Position numbers and translations under genes: made by a program
Assembly: GCA_947846985.1 (NCBI GenBank)
Contig: CANTUZ010000002.1
Coordinates: forward strand, 134,439,889-134,503,888
Length of the DNA stretch: 64,000 nt
Origin: Fratercula arctica
Lineage: Eukaryota; Chordata; Aves; Charadriiformes; Alcidae
Direction: 5' to 3'
Notes under the pieces: generated by a model
Seen by the model: only the letters and a program-made list of their open reading frames with translations
Told to the model about the DNA's origin: nothing
Databases searched by the model: none
Shown here: piece by piece, positions 12,057-25,529 of the stretch
Numbering within the stretch: position 1 is the stretch's first letter
Layout: every line of letters starts with the position of its first letter

Positions 12057-15000
12057 AGGGGCAGCTTTGTCATTGCTGGAGGTCACAAAGGGACTGCCCT
12101 GTCAAAAACCCTTCACTGAAACATAGATCAAAACGTACGAGTGTTTGCATAATACCTGGTTATAACATGTGACTGAAAATTATAACATTCAAAAATTTTG
12201 AAGGGATAGAAAGGGACCCTTGTTTTCCAGCTCTACTTTATAAGCTCATCTGAGCGTATAAGCACTGGGAACAGGTTGACCTTGGAGTCATGTAGGTTCC
12301 TCAATATGGAAATATTTTTTGTCTGCTGTGGTTTGGTAGACTGTCTCCTGTAGTTCAGGGCTTGTCCTTGTACAGTTCTCCTCCCTTATCTCCCTTGAGC
12401 CTGAACTATGATCCAGAAAATAAGTTTTCATGTGGGGGAAAATGTGTTTCCAATTCTTTAGTTGCAGAGGCAACTTTTAAAGTACAAACTAGTAAAATCT
12501 GTGTGAGTTTCCAGGCATTCTGGCTATGTCTAAAGTGAAGATATAACCAAGCTGGCTTTGAACCATGTAGCATATAACAAGGACACTGCTGAATTAAAGT
12601 AGCTAATTAGCTGTGATGAAAAGCTGACACGCGGGGCTGGGTCAAGGCAGATAGCTTGCTTCTGGACTAGCTTGTTCCAAGGAGCCTCCAGGATCTCTCT
12701 GCAGCACTGCACCATGCCGAGTGGGCACATCTCCAGCAATGAAAGGTTGTACAGCTGTAAGCTGCCATTACTACTAACCTTACTGAGGTGCTGTCTGAGG
12801 CTGCGTCCTGGCTCCTGTTCAGGCTGTGACCCTGGAGTGCACAAGGCTGCTTCCTCGTTGCACCCCATTGCTCTGATTTCCACAGAAAGGAAAGCCAGGT
12901 AACTTCCAGCAGGATCCCAGCCGGGCAATCAAAATCCTGGAGCATGCTCTGTTTTTAATTGATAATTAGGTACAGCCTTAGGCAGTAAGGGGGGGATTCA
13001 TCTCATTTAATTGAAAGTGATGGAAAGTTAGCTATCTGCTCTGGACTGGTTGTGTAGGTTGCCTCAAAAGGAGAGAGGCAGGTACTTCCAGTGGATGCTT
13101 TATCTTATCCTGGAATAGATGAGGTGAATCACGCTCTGGAGGTGTTTGTCTTTCTCCATTGACTTCACAGAAGATGATTAAGTTGAACTCGATGCTGGTC
13201 TTTTAGACAACTGAAGTTCCGTGAGGTGCATCATTTGGTGTTTGAAGCTGCATCTAAGCCATGAGGTGGAACATTTGTTGTTCAGGGTATAGTAAAAGAA
13301 GAGGCATGTTCCTAGTCAGAGGATCTGAATTATCTAGTACAAATAACAGCTCGTTTAAAGTGATGAGAAGGTGAGATGTGGGAATAAACCATCTGACACC
13401 ATTTAAGAAAAAGACAAACTCAAAAATCCCACAAAGTCGAGGAGTTCAGCCAAATCAGTAGTTGAATCTAGCAAGGGCAATTGCATGAGAAGCTAAAACT
13501 AGCACCTTATTAGATCAAGTTAGCAGGACACATATAATGAATAGTATTCTAGGGAGTGTGCTTCTTTATTTCTTTGGTTTGACTCCTAATCTAACCATAT
13601 ATATAACAAATGCCTTTCTATTTAATTTCCAATAGATAGCAGCGGTTCACACAGAGTATTTTTTTCTTTTCTTTTTCTTTTTTTCAGTCAATGTACATGT
13701 GAATCAAAGAGGACCTTAAAATGTCTCCTTTTCGCTCAGAAAGTTCAGTATGATTCCAATGTGTGCAGTGCACGCTGATTTTGTCACATAGCTAATTTGT
13801 GAGGAGCATTGTTAAAGGGTTGAATTTATCTTGAGACTGAGCCAATTAAAAAAAAAAAGGAAAAGAAAAGGAAATGGCTTTTCTTGGACAATTTTTGTAG
13901 ATTAAAGTTACATTAAATTCATTAGTTCAAAGAGAGCATTATAAAGTGCATTTTCCTCAGAAGCTTGATAAAGGAAACTCAAAAGTTGTTTTTAGGAGCT
14001 AGAAGCATCAATGACTTGAAATACCCCCACAGACCATGTCTGGCCTGTTGAACCGAATTCGTCAGAATTCCCGAGTTTGGTGCACACCCTGACTGTGACA
14101 GAGTGACAGTTTCAGGCTATGGAATTGGAGTGGGTACGTGGTCATGCATCTGCCACGTACCTCCTGAAGTGATTGTGGGTGTATGGACCAGGTGGGAGCC
14201 ACCATGTGCAGCTTCTGTTCAGCTTCAGCTACTAAACAGACCCTTTTCAAACATTTTTTGAGTAGATTGAGAGCTGATTTTGAGGAAATGCTGAGAAAAA
14301 AGACATTGTTACCAGAGGACAAGCAGATTCCTAGAGGGCAGGAAAGGGAGTTTTTGAAACAGGAAAGTGAGTATTATCATTCTTATGTCATGCTGTGCAT
14401 TTATTCCATGTAAACTACTAATTATACTTAACACATTTTGATATGAATAGTTTCTTTGGTCTTGCCTTTTGTTTAGGTCATTTTTTTCTGCTGTAAGTCT
14501 TTCAATATGCTCAGAATTAAAGTTGCTAGTCACTTATAATTATATCTGAGATTCCTGCACAGCATTTTTCCTCTTTAAGACCATCTGCAGCTCAGTTTGG
14601 CAGAGGCAGCATGCTGTATACAAGCACCTCACTTCCAATGACCGGTCAGTTGTGTAGAAGTCAGTTTTCTTTCATATCTGTAGAACAATTATGGGAATCT
14701 TCATCTGTGTCTGTGTTCTGAAGTATGCAAGATATTCAGTAGAACAGGGCAAAATGAAAAGATTTGAAATAATGGCGATTTCCTTAGCATTTTTATGTTT
14801 TTTAAATACTTTTAGCGATAGTTGCAGTCCCTCATATATACTTATTGCACCAGTGAGTTGAAAGCTGTGATGTTGTATTCATGGCTTGACTGTTAATGTT
14901 CTTTTTGTCTTCAGACCGTACATGAGTTGTGATGTGAAAGATACCGCGTATGATGGAGTCGTTTACTTGGCAAGCAGTTCCACTGAAATAAAGGATGACA

Positions 15001-15719
15001 AAATCTGACTGAGTGGAAATGATTGAGTTATTTTTGAAATGTGCTAAATTCACAACCGATGAAGTTCGATACGGGAGTCTGACAAATGACTGAAATCTAC
15101 ATTTCTGCTGCCTGGCCTTAAACTGTCTGAAGACCAAAGCAAACAGCAGCTTAATTTGCAGCATGCTCAGGAGTGAGTCTGGACTGAGATTTGCTTTGTG
15201 AAGATCTGACCTGCCTCTATGGCCCATCCTAGTTCCAGTTACCAAGCAAATGGGTGAATTATTAGGGCTTGCTTTTTCTACTGTTTTTGAAAGCACTGCA
15301 TACATGACTTTGTAGCTTACTGACATTAATCAAACTATATAAAAATGTCAGGAAAATGTGAACTACCTGTTTCTCATACAGTAATCACACACTGCATTCA
15401 GTTGCTACACTGTGGTGCCAATCGCAGCAAAAAGCTCCATGTAATTCTCCAAGTGTAGGGCAATGTGAATAAAGATGAGCCAATCTGATTCTGGAGCTTC
15501 TTGTATTTACATTGAGTACTTCATTTTGTAAATCAGTACACAAAAATATCAGCACGTATTAATTTTCTGATCAACCAGAAATTACTTTTTTGTAATGTTA
15601 TCAAAGAAATTTCATGCGGATAGTGTAATTTTAATATTTGTGGATACTTTCTGGATTTGTAGTATTTATATGCTTTGAATAGATGTACAGAATTTGTTAG
15701 ATGTCTGGCTGTTTCTGTT
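12057..15719. other. Unique noncoding sequence
   Basis: No gene is recognised. The stretch includes T-rich sequence near 13659-13685 and A-rich sequence near 13849-13870. A 164-codon open frame on - (14832-15326) lacks any family motif. No transposon boundary was seen. Confidence 0.6.
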
Positions 15720-15819
15720 GGGCTTTTTTTGGTGTGGTTTTTTTGTTTGTTTGTTTGGGGTTTTTTGTTTTGGTTTTTTTTTTTGTTTTGTTTTTTTTTT
15801 TTTTTTTTTTTTTTTTTTT
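15720..15819 (+). repeat. T/G low-complexity tract ending in T29
   Basis: About 100 bp of T runs punctuated by single G (TTTGTTTGTTTG-like units), ending in an uninterrupted T29 (15791-15819). On the minus strand this is an A-rich tract with C interruptions, which could be the eroded tail of a retroposed sequence. I see no recognisable body next to it, so I call it simple sequence. Confidence 0.9.
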
Positions 15820-18800
15820 GTCAGGAGGAAAAAGGAAAACATTAAGAGCTAAACTGTTATGACTTTACTTAGGCTTTTAGGTGGTTTCTTTTCCCAAATG
15901 CTCTGAGGTCGGGTTAAATGAGTTAGCTCTGATTGATTGCAACTTGGTTGGCCAGCTACCATCGAGCTCTGGAAAGCCTGCCCCAACCACTGCCTGTGCA
16001 GGTATCCCAGCGTGCTTTGGATGGGTGCGTAGAGCTCTGGCTTTAAGCAGAGCAGAATAAAAGCCACTTAGAAATTTAAAATAGTTGGCCAAAAATGTGA
16101 AGGACAATTGAAAAAACTTTGACTTGGTGGGTATTTTTCTTGGCTATGTTTATCAAAGCTTAAACACACGTGATTAGTAAAAATTTTTGTTCAAAAATAG
16201 AACAAGAGATAGTCAATTGCACACCCAATTATCAAAAATTCTACATGGGTGAAATTTGGTGACAACAACTGTTTCTTATTCTGTTATTTTTAATAGAATG
16301 ACTGAACCTGCCTCATTGTCCCTGTTTCTGCAAACACTTAAGCAGTTAACTCCATATAAAAGCAGCAAATAAAAGAAATGAAAAACCTTTTATATAGTAG
16401 CTTGGAGGATTCTTCTGTACAGTTTTATAACAACCATGCAATGTAAATTGGTTTATTCTCAAGCTCCACAGATAGATACATTACTAAGCAGATGTCTGTG
16501 TGACACAGTAGAGTATACAGTTTGGTGATGTCAGCACTATAATTTAATTGAGTATTAGTTATTTATTTTAAGTAGATTTCATAATATGAACACAATAATA
16601 CATAGGTACTATCAAGCTAGCAACATCCAAAGACAGACTGGTAAAAATACAGTGTACTGGTTGCATTCTACTACTGCTGAGTAAATTGGCTAAAAGAAGA
16701 AAACTGATAACAATAAAGCGAAGCTAGAGAAAAAGCAAAATTAAATTTTACCTAAAAATAGTAAATTTGATGTTTAGAGCAGCATCTTGCTATCAATTAA
16801 AAATCCATTCTGTATGGAACTTGGGGCCTTGAGTATTCAGAACTGTAGAAGTCCTCATCTAGTGATCTCTTTTCGCACTTTCGTTGACCCTGCCCCTGAA
16901 GATTGCTAAATGCTTCTCTTGTGTGAAAGGAAGAGTCTTAAACCACAAGCATTAACTGACCATGTATATTTGCATGTGGTGTGAACTGGTGATTTTTAGA
17001 ATTTGTGTACACCCCTCTCAGAATGGAATATAAATCTCTGTTATTAGCAGAGGCAGCTTCCATATATTTAAATGTCTGAAATCCCTCACGGATAAACGTT
17101 TTATGATTATTTTGGCGAGCAACAGCCGCCGCATTCAGTGAGATGGCCCAGTGATACGGGTAATTCAGTGCTTATTCACCAAAAGGGGAAAAAAATAAAA
17201 TTCCTCAGCATAATGGGTAATGAATGTGTCTGACTTGAGTGACTACAAGGGGTGGATGGTGAATCATGTTCCTGTGAGACTGAACATAGCTTTTTTCCCC
17301 AATACTTTTGGACACTTTTCATACTGAAGAATACATAAATCTATCTTTTTTTTTCATGCAGCTTGGTTTTAACAGCATCAAGCAAGTTATGCTGAACGAA
17401 TCAGTCTTACTTCATGTCTGCTGTTAAACAGTTTATTATTCTTTCAGATTATGATGAAAGCTATTAATTGTTATGATTCCAAGTGCACGGTTTTGCCTAT
17501 ATTCACTGATGTAGTTATTTTGCATTGTTTTAAGGAAGTAATTGGTTGCAAAACACATGCAAAATATTAGGCCCTCAATATTACTTTGGAAACTACAGAG
17601 TTTCACCTTCTTATTTCAGAGCTAGGAATGGGAGCACATTGCTTCTCTCCTAGTAAATTCTGAATTCTTTCAAGGTAAACAGTACTGATTTCTTACTTCT
17701 ATTGCTGACTTCTGGTTTTGCTTTCCGTGTTCAGAAGAGGCCATTATGATGATCCCTCAGCAAAATACAAACTGTTCACTTACACCAGACAACTTTGAAT
17801 CAAAAGCATAACTGTATGTTTGAGTTACAATATTTTTTTTTAGGATATGTCATGCAGTAAGCACTATCTTGGTCCATGTTGTTGCTCTCTCCCAAACTTA
17901 TCCTATCCTTGCCTTGAGGACATCCCTTTTTCAATCTTCTTCTCTGTACTTCCAGCACTCTCCAATGTAGTTCACAATGGTATATGGCTGTGGCTGACTC
18001 TGCTGTTGGGCAACACGACTGCCAGATTGAACACCGTGCTACTTGGCTCTGGAGAGGACTGCGATGTGGACTGTCACACATCAAGTGACAGCGTTTATAA
18101 ATGTTTTCTTGTATAACAATGTAAAACAGTGTAATTGTTTCAGTGTCACTGTTTGGTTCAGATAGGTGCATAACTGGCTTTATTATTAATCTTATTTATC
18201 CAGTATAGTCTTTTTAATCTAATGAATCATAACTCCTGATGAGGTCCAACAAGACAGCATAGGGTTTTAAAAGCAAAGGAAAACAAGTCTTGTTTTTCCC
18301 TCGCACAACACTCCTATTTTTCAGTGTCAAACACTATCAACCTGCTAAAAATAAACATAAGTAATACATTTATTCATCTGCTTCGCTTGATTATCTCAGA
18401 AGACATGTCAGTCTCAAGCTTCTGGGCTGGAATCTGTCCTGCTGATAAGCTGATGGGGAAGTCGTCTGAGTTAAGAAGAGAACAGATACTGTCTTGACGC
18501 ATTGTCTTGGTAAAGGGCTGGGGCAGGAACTCATTGGAGCCATCCACGCTGCAGGACCTGACTGGGGATGCTAGCCTTTACTACCAACTTAAATCCCTTC
18601 AGTGCTTGTCCTAGATGCAACTTCTAGGTGAGAGACTGCTTGACTTTGAAATTGTTCCTGGAGGACACAGCTCTCGCCAAAATGCAGCACAATAGCTCTG
18701 ATTTCGGATTTTAAAAAAAGGGCTGTCAACTTAGTGAGAAATTGCTTATAGACTGAGAATTTTTTCTAAAGCAAATTGATATTTATTGATCATTCCTTTT

Positions 18801-21800
18801 ACAGGAGGAAAGAGACTTTGTGTAGAGACTTCACAAAAGGCCCTTCAACACAGGACCAGGTGAAGTAGTTGTGTTCCACTCTGGAATAAAAACTGACTTC
18901 TTTCTTCTCCTTTACCTAAAATCAGTTTTTCTCCATGTGGTTTCATATTCAGGGTTAGGGCTTAATAGGAATTTGTGGCTGAGATTTACTCTGCTTTAAG
19001 TTTCCACTTTAGAAATAAATCATATAATTGTCATTATGTAATGAACTGATGAGTTAATGAGCTCTTTAGCAGTTACTGAAAATATAAATTAAGACCTTAC
19101 AGAACTTACTAAAGGACATTAAAAGACCTGATTTAAAGGAAAGATTATTTTCTTTATTATCAAAATTTCAAAACCCAGTCTGATATTTGATGGTAGATCT
19201 GAGTGTCTAGAGAATGATAAAAAAATTGTTTATCCCAGTGTGTGGTTTTTTTTTTTCTTTAACTAAGGAAAAACTTAACATAATGAAGGGTAATATAACT
19301 TAACATTGGCCCCGAAACTGGACATCAGGATTTTGTTAATTTGGGACCAAGCCAGAGTATGCGGTCCTTGCTTTCTGACCTCCTTCACTTGGGAAAGTCT
19401 GCATTCAGAGTTATACATGAGCAAAAGCTTCTCAAAGCTTCTTATAACCAAGTATACGTACTAACACCTTTGTACAAATGGAATTTTAGATGCAGAAGGC
19501 TGGAGGTATATTGAGACTTGATCTTACATTAGGAAGATCTTGGCTGATAACCTTCTAGCCATTTCAAAGTCCTAGCCGTGATTGTATAAGGCAGCAACGT
19601 GTTGTAGTGGTGCTGAGTCAGCTGTGCTGTGTGAAGATTACAAACCTTTTGACACCTGCAAAAAGTTAATCTAGCAGTGCTCAAGGCCATAGGAGTCTTG
19701 CTTTTGTCAGGTCACCCTAGAAAGCAGATCTGGGAAAGACCCATTTGGTACTTAGCCCTTGGCAACACAGCTCTCCATTTCAGCTACCCACTTGAAAATG
19801 TAGAGCCAAGCATTCCTTGCACCAACATTAACTGCAATGAGATCATTGGCCATATTACTGGTGGTTTCATAATTTTTGCATAATCTATTCTGCCAATTTA
19901 TATTATAACCAAATGATTGGTTGGGGGACTGGAATTTAAAGAATGATGCTTCTTTTTTTTTTTTCCCTCTGTCCTTCTTCTGCTACCCAGGACATGATTG
20001 GTTTCTTTCTGATTCCTTCTTGGCACCCACACTTAGATTATTCCTCTTCCCTTCGTGTTGATATATGCATTTTGTTTCTTCTTGACCTTCAGGAAAACTC
20101 TTTTAAGATGATTGAGCTGAAGGCAAACCGAGCGTGAGGATGTGTCCTGAATGAGCAGGAGGTGCTACCCAAGGGAGGGGGGAGTGCCAAGGGGGAAGGG
20201 AGCCTAGCAGAAAAATTCATTATATGTCTTAATTTTCCTTCCACAAACTGTTTTTAAAATTGTTCAGAAGTAGACCAAATACCTTGGATAGGGAGTGCTA
20301 CTCTATTAATTTCCATTTTTTGGAATTTTTCTTGAGTGACCTCCATGTGCTGTTTTCTTCAGTTGTGTTTTTGCAACCTTTTCTCTTTGAAATCTTAAAG
20401 ATAATTTAGTTACCTAAAGAACATGATGAATTCATATCGCATGATTATTTTTAGCCACATTTGATCATATAGCTAGACATGCCTGCAGCAAAATAACATT
20501 GGTGCTGGCAGAAAACAGGTAGTTAAACAGGTAGGCTGTAAATATCTACAGTCATTGCTTGAAAGCTATCAATTATTTGTGTTCCCAAGTTTAACTGTTA
20601 CACTGCTTATTTACCCTGCAAACTGAGAAATAGCAGCCAATCTAAGCAAGTCATTTGCTTTTCAGTATTAATTTCGCTTCTTGTGCCAGGCTCTGTAAAT
20701 GTTTCCTCATACATCATTGTCACAGTGCCATACATTTGAAATGTCAAATTATGCAGTGTCTGGTGTCATAAGAATAATATTAGCAGCAGGGAGGGACAAA
20801 AAATACCCTGCAGAGAATAAATACTTGTTTTCAGTAGCTTCCTTACCTGGTGTTGCAGTGCTACGGACACAGTTATCTAAGGGTTGTTTGGATCTATAGA
20901 AGATTCATCCTTTGAGTATTTTAGTCACCCCCTTGAGGAACCTTTTTCCTGTACTGAAAACAAATGGGTTTTGCATTTCAGCTGGAGTATTCCTTTCTGT
21001 CCCTAGGCTCTTGCATCCAAAGTGAACATGCCAGAAAGGGCAGATAAATGCCATTCTTTTTAGTAGTTATTTTCCAATTATTGTTGGTTCACAAGCCTCT
21101 TATGAGAAATTATAGTGCTAAAGCAAAGTAAGAGGCAAACTTTCGTATGGCTATGTATTGTATGTAGGAGACGAGGGCTCTATTCTGCTCTCCTGCCCCT
21201 CATTTACCATCAGATTTATACCACACTAGCACAGCAATTAAAGATTAAACAGGGATTAACCTTTCTGGTTATCCACACTTTCTCACACTATTTGTAGAAA
21301 TAAAATAATTTACCACTGGGTTATTATTTTCCTAGTAGAGTAATACTGCTATAGAGGTCAGAGAAGTCAGGGCTGCTTAATAACCTATTTATAATAATGA
21401 GCGAAAGGTGATCACATTATTATCCTCAAGAGGCTTCACAGGAGAAGGTCCATGTTATGTTGTGTTTTGTCATTCAGACTGTGTATTTCTACCCAGAGCA
21501 ACAGATTCTGGGCTGCCTGTCCCTGGAGCCAAGCAATGACGACTTGCCTCCACCATCCCTCACCCTTTTTCATGACTGTTCCTGCTCCGCCAGAGGATTT
21601 AACAAGGAAGTACAGAGCTATTTATGTCAGCATCTCCTCTTATGGTTTGAATATTTCAGACTGGTGGATAAGTCGAGAGGGATGAAGTCCAAATTTAGTG
21701 TCCTTGGGCTTGATTCATTTGCTCATGCACAAACATCTACTGCTGTCTGAGCTATCTGAGGGGATGTCTCCAGCAGCCTCCAGAAGGGAATGGGTCTCAC

Positions 21801-24038
21801 GGAGGTCTTGTAAAATATATACCAGCTCTGCAGGGATTTGTCAGATCCTCTAATGTGTCTCAGCTGGCACTGAGGTACTTAAATATGCATCACCACATCA
21901 GGCCCTAAATAATCAGTTTACACATCGGAAATGCATCTTCCATTTTCTGAATATCCAGTTCTATAGCAAAGCAATGAAGAGGCTGTGATGTTCCTGAAGG
22001 GAAAGCAATTGCCTATCAGGATGTCTAAATGCCCCATGCTATTTCTCAGGTCCATAAAACAAACAGACAGAAAATTTTTTACATTTGAACCAACGGTCTG
22101 TGTAGGAGCAGGGTTGAGCTGGAACTGGAACCTCCGTTGTTGTGGTGCTTCTATAACCTAAGCAGACCAGTAAGCCTCTCCGGGACACAGGTCATCTTGG
22201 TATAATATTAAAATGAACCATAATGGGATAATTTAAGGTAAGATGAACCTTACCATGGTAGACCTGCAAATGCCTATCTGTTTTCGTTGTGTCTACAGGC
22301 AACTTCCATGACTTGCTTAAACCATACATCTGACTTGCAGATCATTTGAGTCAGTAAAAATGAACTCCTACTTTCAAAGTAAAAAGGGCTAGTTTGGGTC
22401 AAAGCCTTGACCCAGAGAGATGTATCAGAACCCAAAATTTGCCCGGAAGGTAAAGTGTCCAAAGTACATATATTTGATACAGACTTCATACATACATCAC
22501 TTGCTAATCTTTGCTAGAGTTCCCTCTTTCTTGAATCAACACTTTTAGTGTTGATTCCCTGTTTCTGGACATTAACTGTGACAAGTCTTATACAATATAA
22601 TAGTTCATATTCAGATAATCCCTAGCACCTTTCCAATAGCCTGAAGTGGGCGTCTAAGGTTTCCAAATAGCACAAAATGCTGGGTTTCATGATTTAAACA
22701 TGGGGCACATCTGTTTTCTGTAGTCATGTGATATTTAAGGCCTCCAATGCAGAAGACATCTGTGGGCTGCTGTACACAATGCAGAATGAATTGTGATGTG
22801 TTGTGGTTCCTATTTTTGGTACCTTCACTTACCCCTAGTGTTTAATCTTGTGATTAAATAATATATTTTCTATAAAATTGTCAATTTCAAGCTATATGAT
22901 TTTATTAAATCATATCTAGTTCTCTGTATGTCCTTGAGAATTTATAGAAGTACATTACTGCATTACTCTGACTTGAAATATACAGTTGTAAAAATGCTAC
23001 ACATGCTTAACATTACATATGTCCTCGTTTCAGGTATGTTTGCCTATTAAAAAAATTGTTGAGTATTTCTTGCTGTTCATCTTTATTATTTATCCTGATT
23101 CCAGTGCGGTTAGTCTCTCAGTGTTCAAAATCGTGAGTCAAACTAGAAGTTGTGGAAATAATAGATTTGGCTTCATGAAATCGAAAAAGAATAATGCATG
23201 TCTGTTTTCCTTCTGTATTCCATTTATAGTTGCATTATGGTCATGGTTTTTTAATCTGCCCATGACTAAAGAGATACTGATAAGAAATAAGCAAGAGAAA
23301 TCTGTGATATCATTGGATCTCTTGAGCTGAGACTGTAAGAACAAGTCCAAATGGCAAGAGTCCAAATAAAGCTTCATCTGTTCTTAAAAACCTCTGAACA
23401 CAAGGATTTCTTAACTTCCCCAGCTGCTTCAGGACTTAACTGTCCTTATAAACAGTCAGATTTTCCCTACACCTCACGCAAATCTTCTTTTTTATCAGTG
23501 CTGCCAATTTCTTGTATACAGAGGGCACACAGAAAACAATCACTGTCATGTTTATGACAATATTTCACATATTCTCATTATGCCTCTTCTCTGTTTGAAA
23601 CTAAGCCAGTCCCATTGCTCTATACTCTCTCCTCATATATTGTTTATCAGTCTTATTGATTTCTGCTGAACCTAGTTTCCTAAAATTTCCACCTCTGTGT
23701 CTGATGAACTGCACCCACACCTATACATCCCAGATTTACGTTAGCCTTTTCTGCATCAGTGTTGCACAAGTGCAGTTTGCGCAGTTGTGCAGTTGCACAG
23801 TGCAGTTTATAGCTTCTCGGTCCTCTTTTGTTAGGGTTTTGTGTTTTGTTTTTTTTTTTTCCCCAGTTGCGTCGATGCTGGTGGTGGATGTGAGGTACCT
23901 CTGGTCTTTTGGCAAGAACAGGACCCAACTGTGTGAGGTGCTGTATGAGCAGAGCTCACCAGAGAGCTCTGCCTCCAGGCAGACCCTGCTGCCTTCTCCA
24001 GCCCCAACAGCGCTGTGCTCCCTAGGACAGTGAGATGG
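15820..24038. other. Unique noncoding sequence
   Basis: No gene is recognised over about 8 kb. The 17060-17290 stretch is richer in complex, non-repetitive sequence and contains several CpG, and it is treated as a possible conserved element in the findings. A G-rich tract lies at 20173-20200 (runs of 3, 6, 5 and 3 G, one loop of 8). A perfect 11-bp hairpin with a 3-nt loop lies at 22533-22557. T runs occur near 19247 and 19953. Open frames here are at most about 125 codons and show no domain. Confidence 0.6.
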
Positions 24039-24043
24039 TTCCT
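24039..24043 (+). repeat. Target-site duplication, left copy (TTCCT)
   Basis: TTCCT directly precedes the LTR start TGCTG at 24044 and recurs directly after the LTR end ACCA at 24633. A 5-bp duplication next to TG...CA termini marks the integration site. Confidence 0.75.
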
Positions 24044-24633
24044 TGCTGTGGGTCATGGTTTGGGATGGACTGGACACTGAAACGAATGACAGATGCTCTC
24101 CCCCACCTCTCCAAGGAGAGGAGGGAGAGAGAGAGACTTACAAGTTTAGAAAAAAACTAAACTACTTTCATGGAATATTAATAAAATAATAGAAAGTAAA
24201 TAATGAAATATATACAATATACACAAAACCAGTATCGAGCTCCCAGGATGATGATCATATCCCGAGTAGGCCCTGGGAAAGTCCCAGACCAGACTCAGCA
24301 ATGGGCGGGAACTGGATTCCAGATCTGGATTCTGGAACGCATGGATTGGGATCAAAGGCAGACAAACAGACAGAGTCCTCCTTGGACACCGGCCACTGAA
24401 GAAAGAGGCTGACCCTTTTCATCCCTCAGCTTTTATACTGAGCGTGGGGCAGATGGGATGAAACACCCTGTTGGTGAGTTTTGGGTCACCATCGCCTGTC
24501 CTGTCTGCTCCTCCCTGCAGGTGCGACCCCTCTACACTTTTCCACTTACAATCCTCCAACTCGGTACACAACAAAGTGAGTTGCCCTTGGTTGTTATAGC
24601 AGTAAGTATAAGCAAGAGCCTCTCTGCATACCA
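24044..24633 (-). mobile_element. Solo LTR of an endogenous retrovirus, complete, minus orientation
   Basis: A 590-bp element with TG...CA termini: on + it begins TGCTGTGGGTC and ends GCATACCA. It is flanked by TTCCT direct repeats of 5 bp. Read on -, it has a TATAAAA box (+ 24431-24437) about two fifths of the way in, placing U3 at the high-coordinate side and R/U5 at the low side. A GA-rich run lies at 24105-24138. The U3 part (about 24470-24540) resembles LTRs I have seen repeatedly in bird genomes, but I cannot assign a named family. No primer-binding site or internal gag/pol/env sequence adjoins either end, so this is a solo LTR left by recombination between two LTRs. An open frame of 71 codons on - lies wholly inside U3 and is not a gene. 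Confidence 0.85.
24431..24437 (-). promoter_or_regulatory. TATA box of the solo LTR
   Basis: TATAAAA on the minus strand. It lies inside the LTR about 200 bp from the U3 end, the expected place for an LTR promoter. Transcription would run toward lower coordinates. Whether it is still active cannot be read from sequence. Confidence 0.6.
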
Positions 24634-24638
24634 TTCCT
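24634..24638 (+). repeat. Target-site duplication, right copy (TTCCT)
   Basis: Second TTCCT, directly abutting the LTR end at 24633, matching the copy at 24039-24043. Confidence 0.75.
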
Positions 24639-25529
24639 TGGCATAAATTAGAAACAATCAGGTCAAATCACTCTGTGAGCGAACAATGTCTGGACAATAC
24701 ACTGTTAATTTCAGAGAGTGAGTGAGTTAGAAGAGGCTTAGCTGCAAAGTAAAATTACTGAACAGAAAATTGGTTCTGTTTTACCTCAAACCAGGAAACC
24801 GTACAGTGCTCATAACTTATTCAGCTCAGCTGAGACTATGTCTCGTGGCTACTACTTGAAGCTTAACTTCCTCATTGTTTGAATGGATGTATTAAACCTC
24901 CTTCTGTTTCCAGTAGTTAACAATAGTCAGCTGGAAGGAGCAATTCTCTGGGAAATGTGTGCGGGTAGTTCCTCCTTGTAACAAGGAAACTGCTGCTGGT
25001 TTTATCCAGCACGTCCTCAGAAGGTAGCGCTTTCCCCCCATGTGAGGCATGAAATCATTGGAGTTGCTTTCTGCAAGATTCATTTTTGCCCTTGACATTT
25101 ACAAAGCCTCAATTAGGAAAAAAAAATCTCACATAGTCATTATATCCAGACTGTGGATATAACCGGATAGTCATATGGATCAGTGAAAGCTTTGCCTTGG
25201 TGATCAGTAGGGCCTGGATTCCAGATGGTATATCATAAAGTACATTTTTGTATTCACTGTCTTAAGCAAGCATGGAAAAGGTATCTGGTGTCTCCAGGTG
25301 ACATGAAGCTGATTGGCAGAGTTAGTTAAGTCATCCTGGGGAATTAGACTTTTTAAAAGTCAACTAATGTGATATTTCCTTTAAATCGTGTATTTCCTGA
25401 GTCCATCTTTAAATACAAGTATCTCATCTTCCTCCTGCCCCTTTCACAGTCATTAAATGAAAATGAGACTTTTATTCATTTCTAAAATGGTTTATTTACC
25501 TAGCTTTGCCTGGGACTTATCAACTGCAG
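24639..25529. other. Unique noncoding sequence
   Basis: About 890 bp between the LTR and the CpG-rich block. No open frame of note, no repeat family recognised, and no splice signals that pair up. Confidence 0.6.

Noticed and set aside
14832..15326. 164-codon open frame on -
   Set aside because: No motif or family resemblance, no flanking splice or promoter signal.
23860..23911. T-rich tract ending CCCCAG, possible splice acceptor before a coding-like stretch
   Set aside because: No acceptable donor follows in a usable position, and the T run is homopolymeric rather than a mixed pyrimidine tract.
24419..24634. 71-codon open frame on - with protein-like wording
   Set aside because: It lies entirely inside the U3 part of the solo LTR, which is promoter sequence rather than a viral gene.
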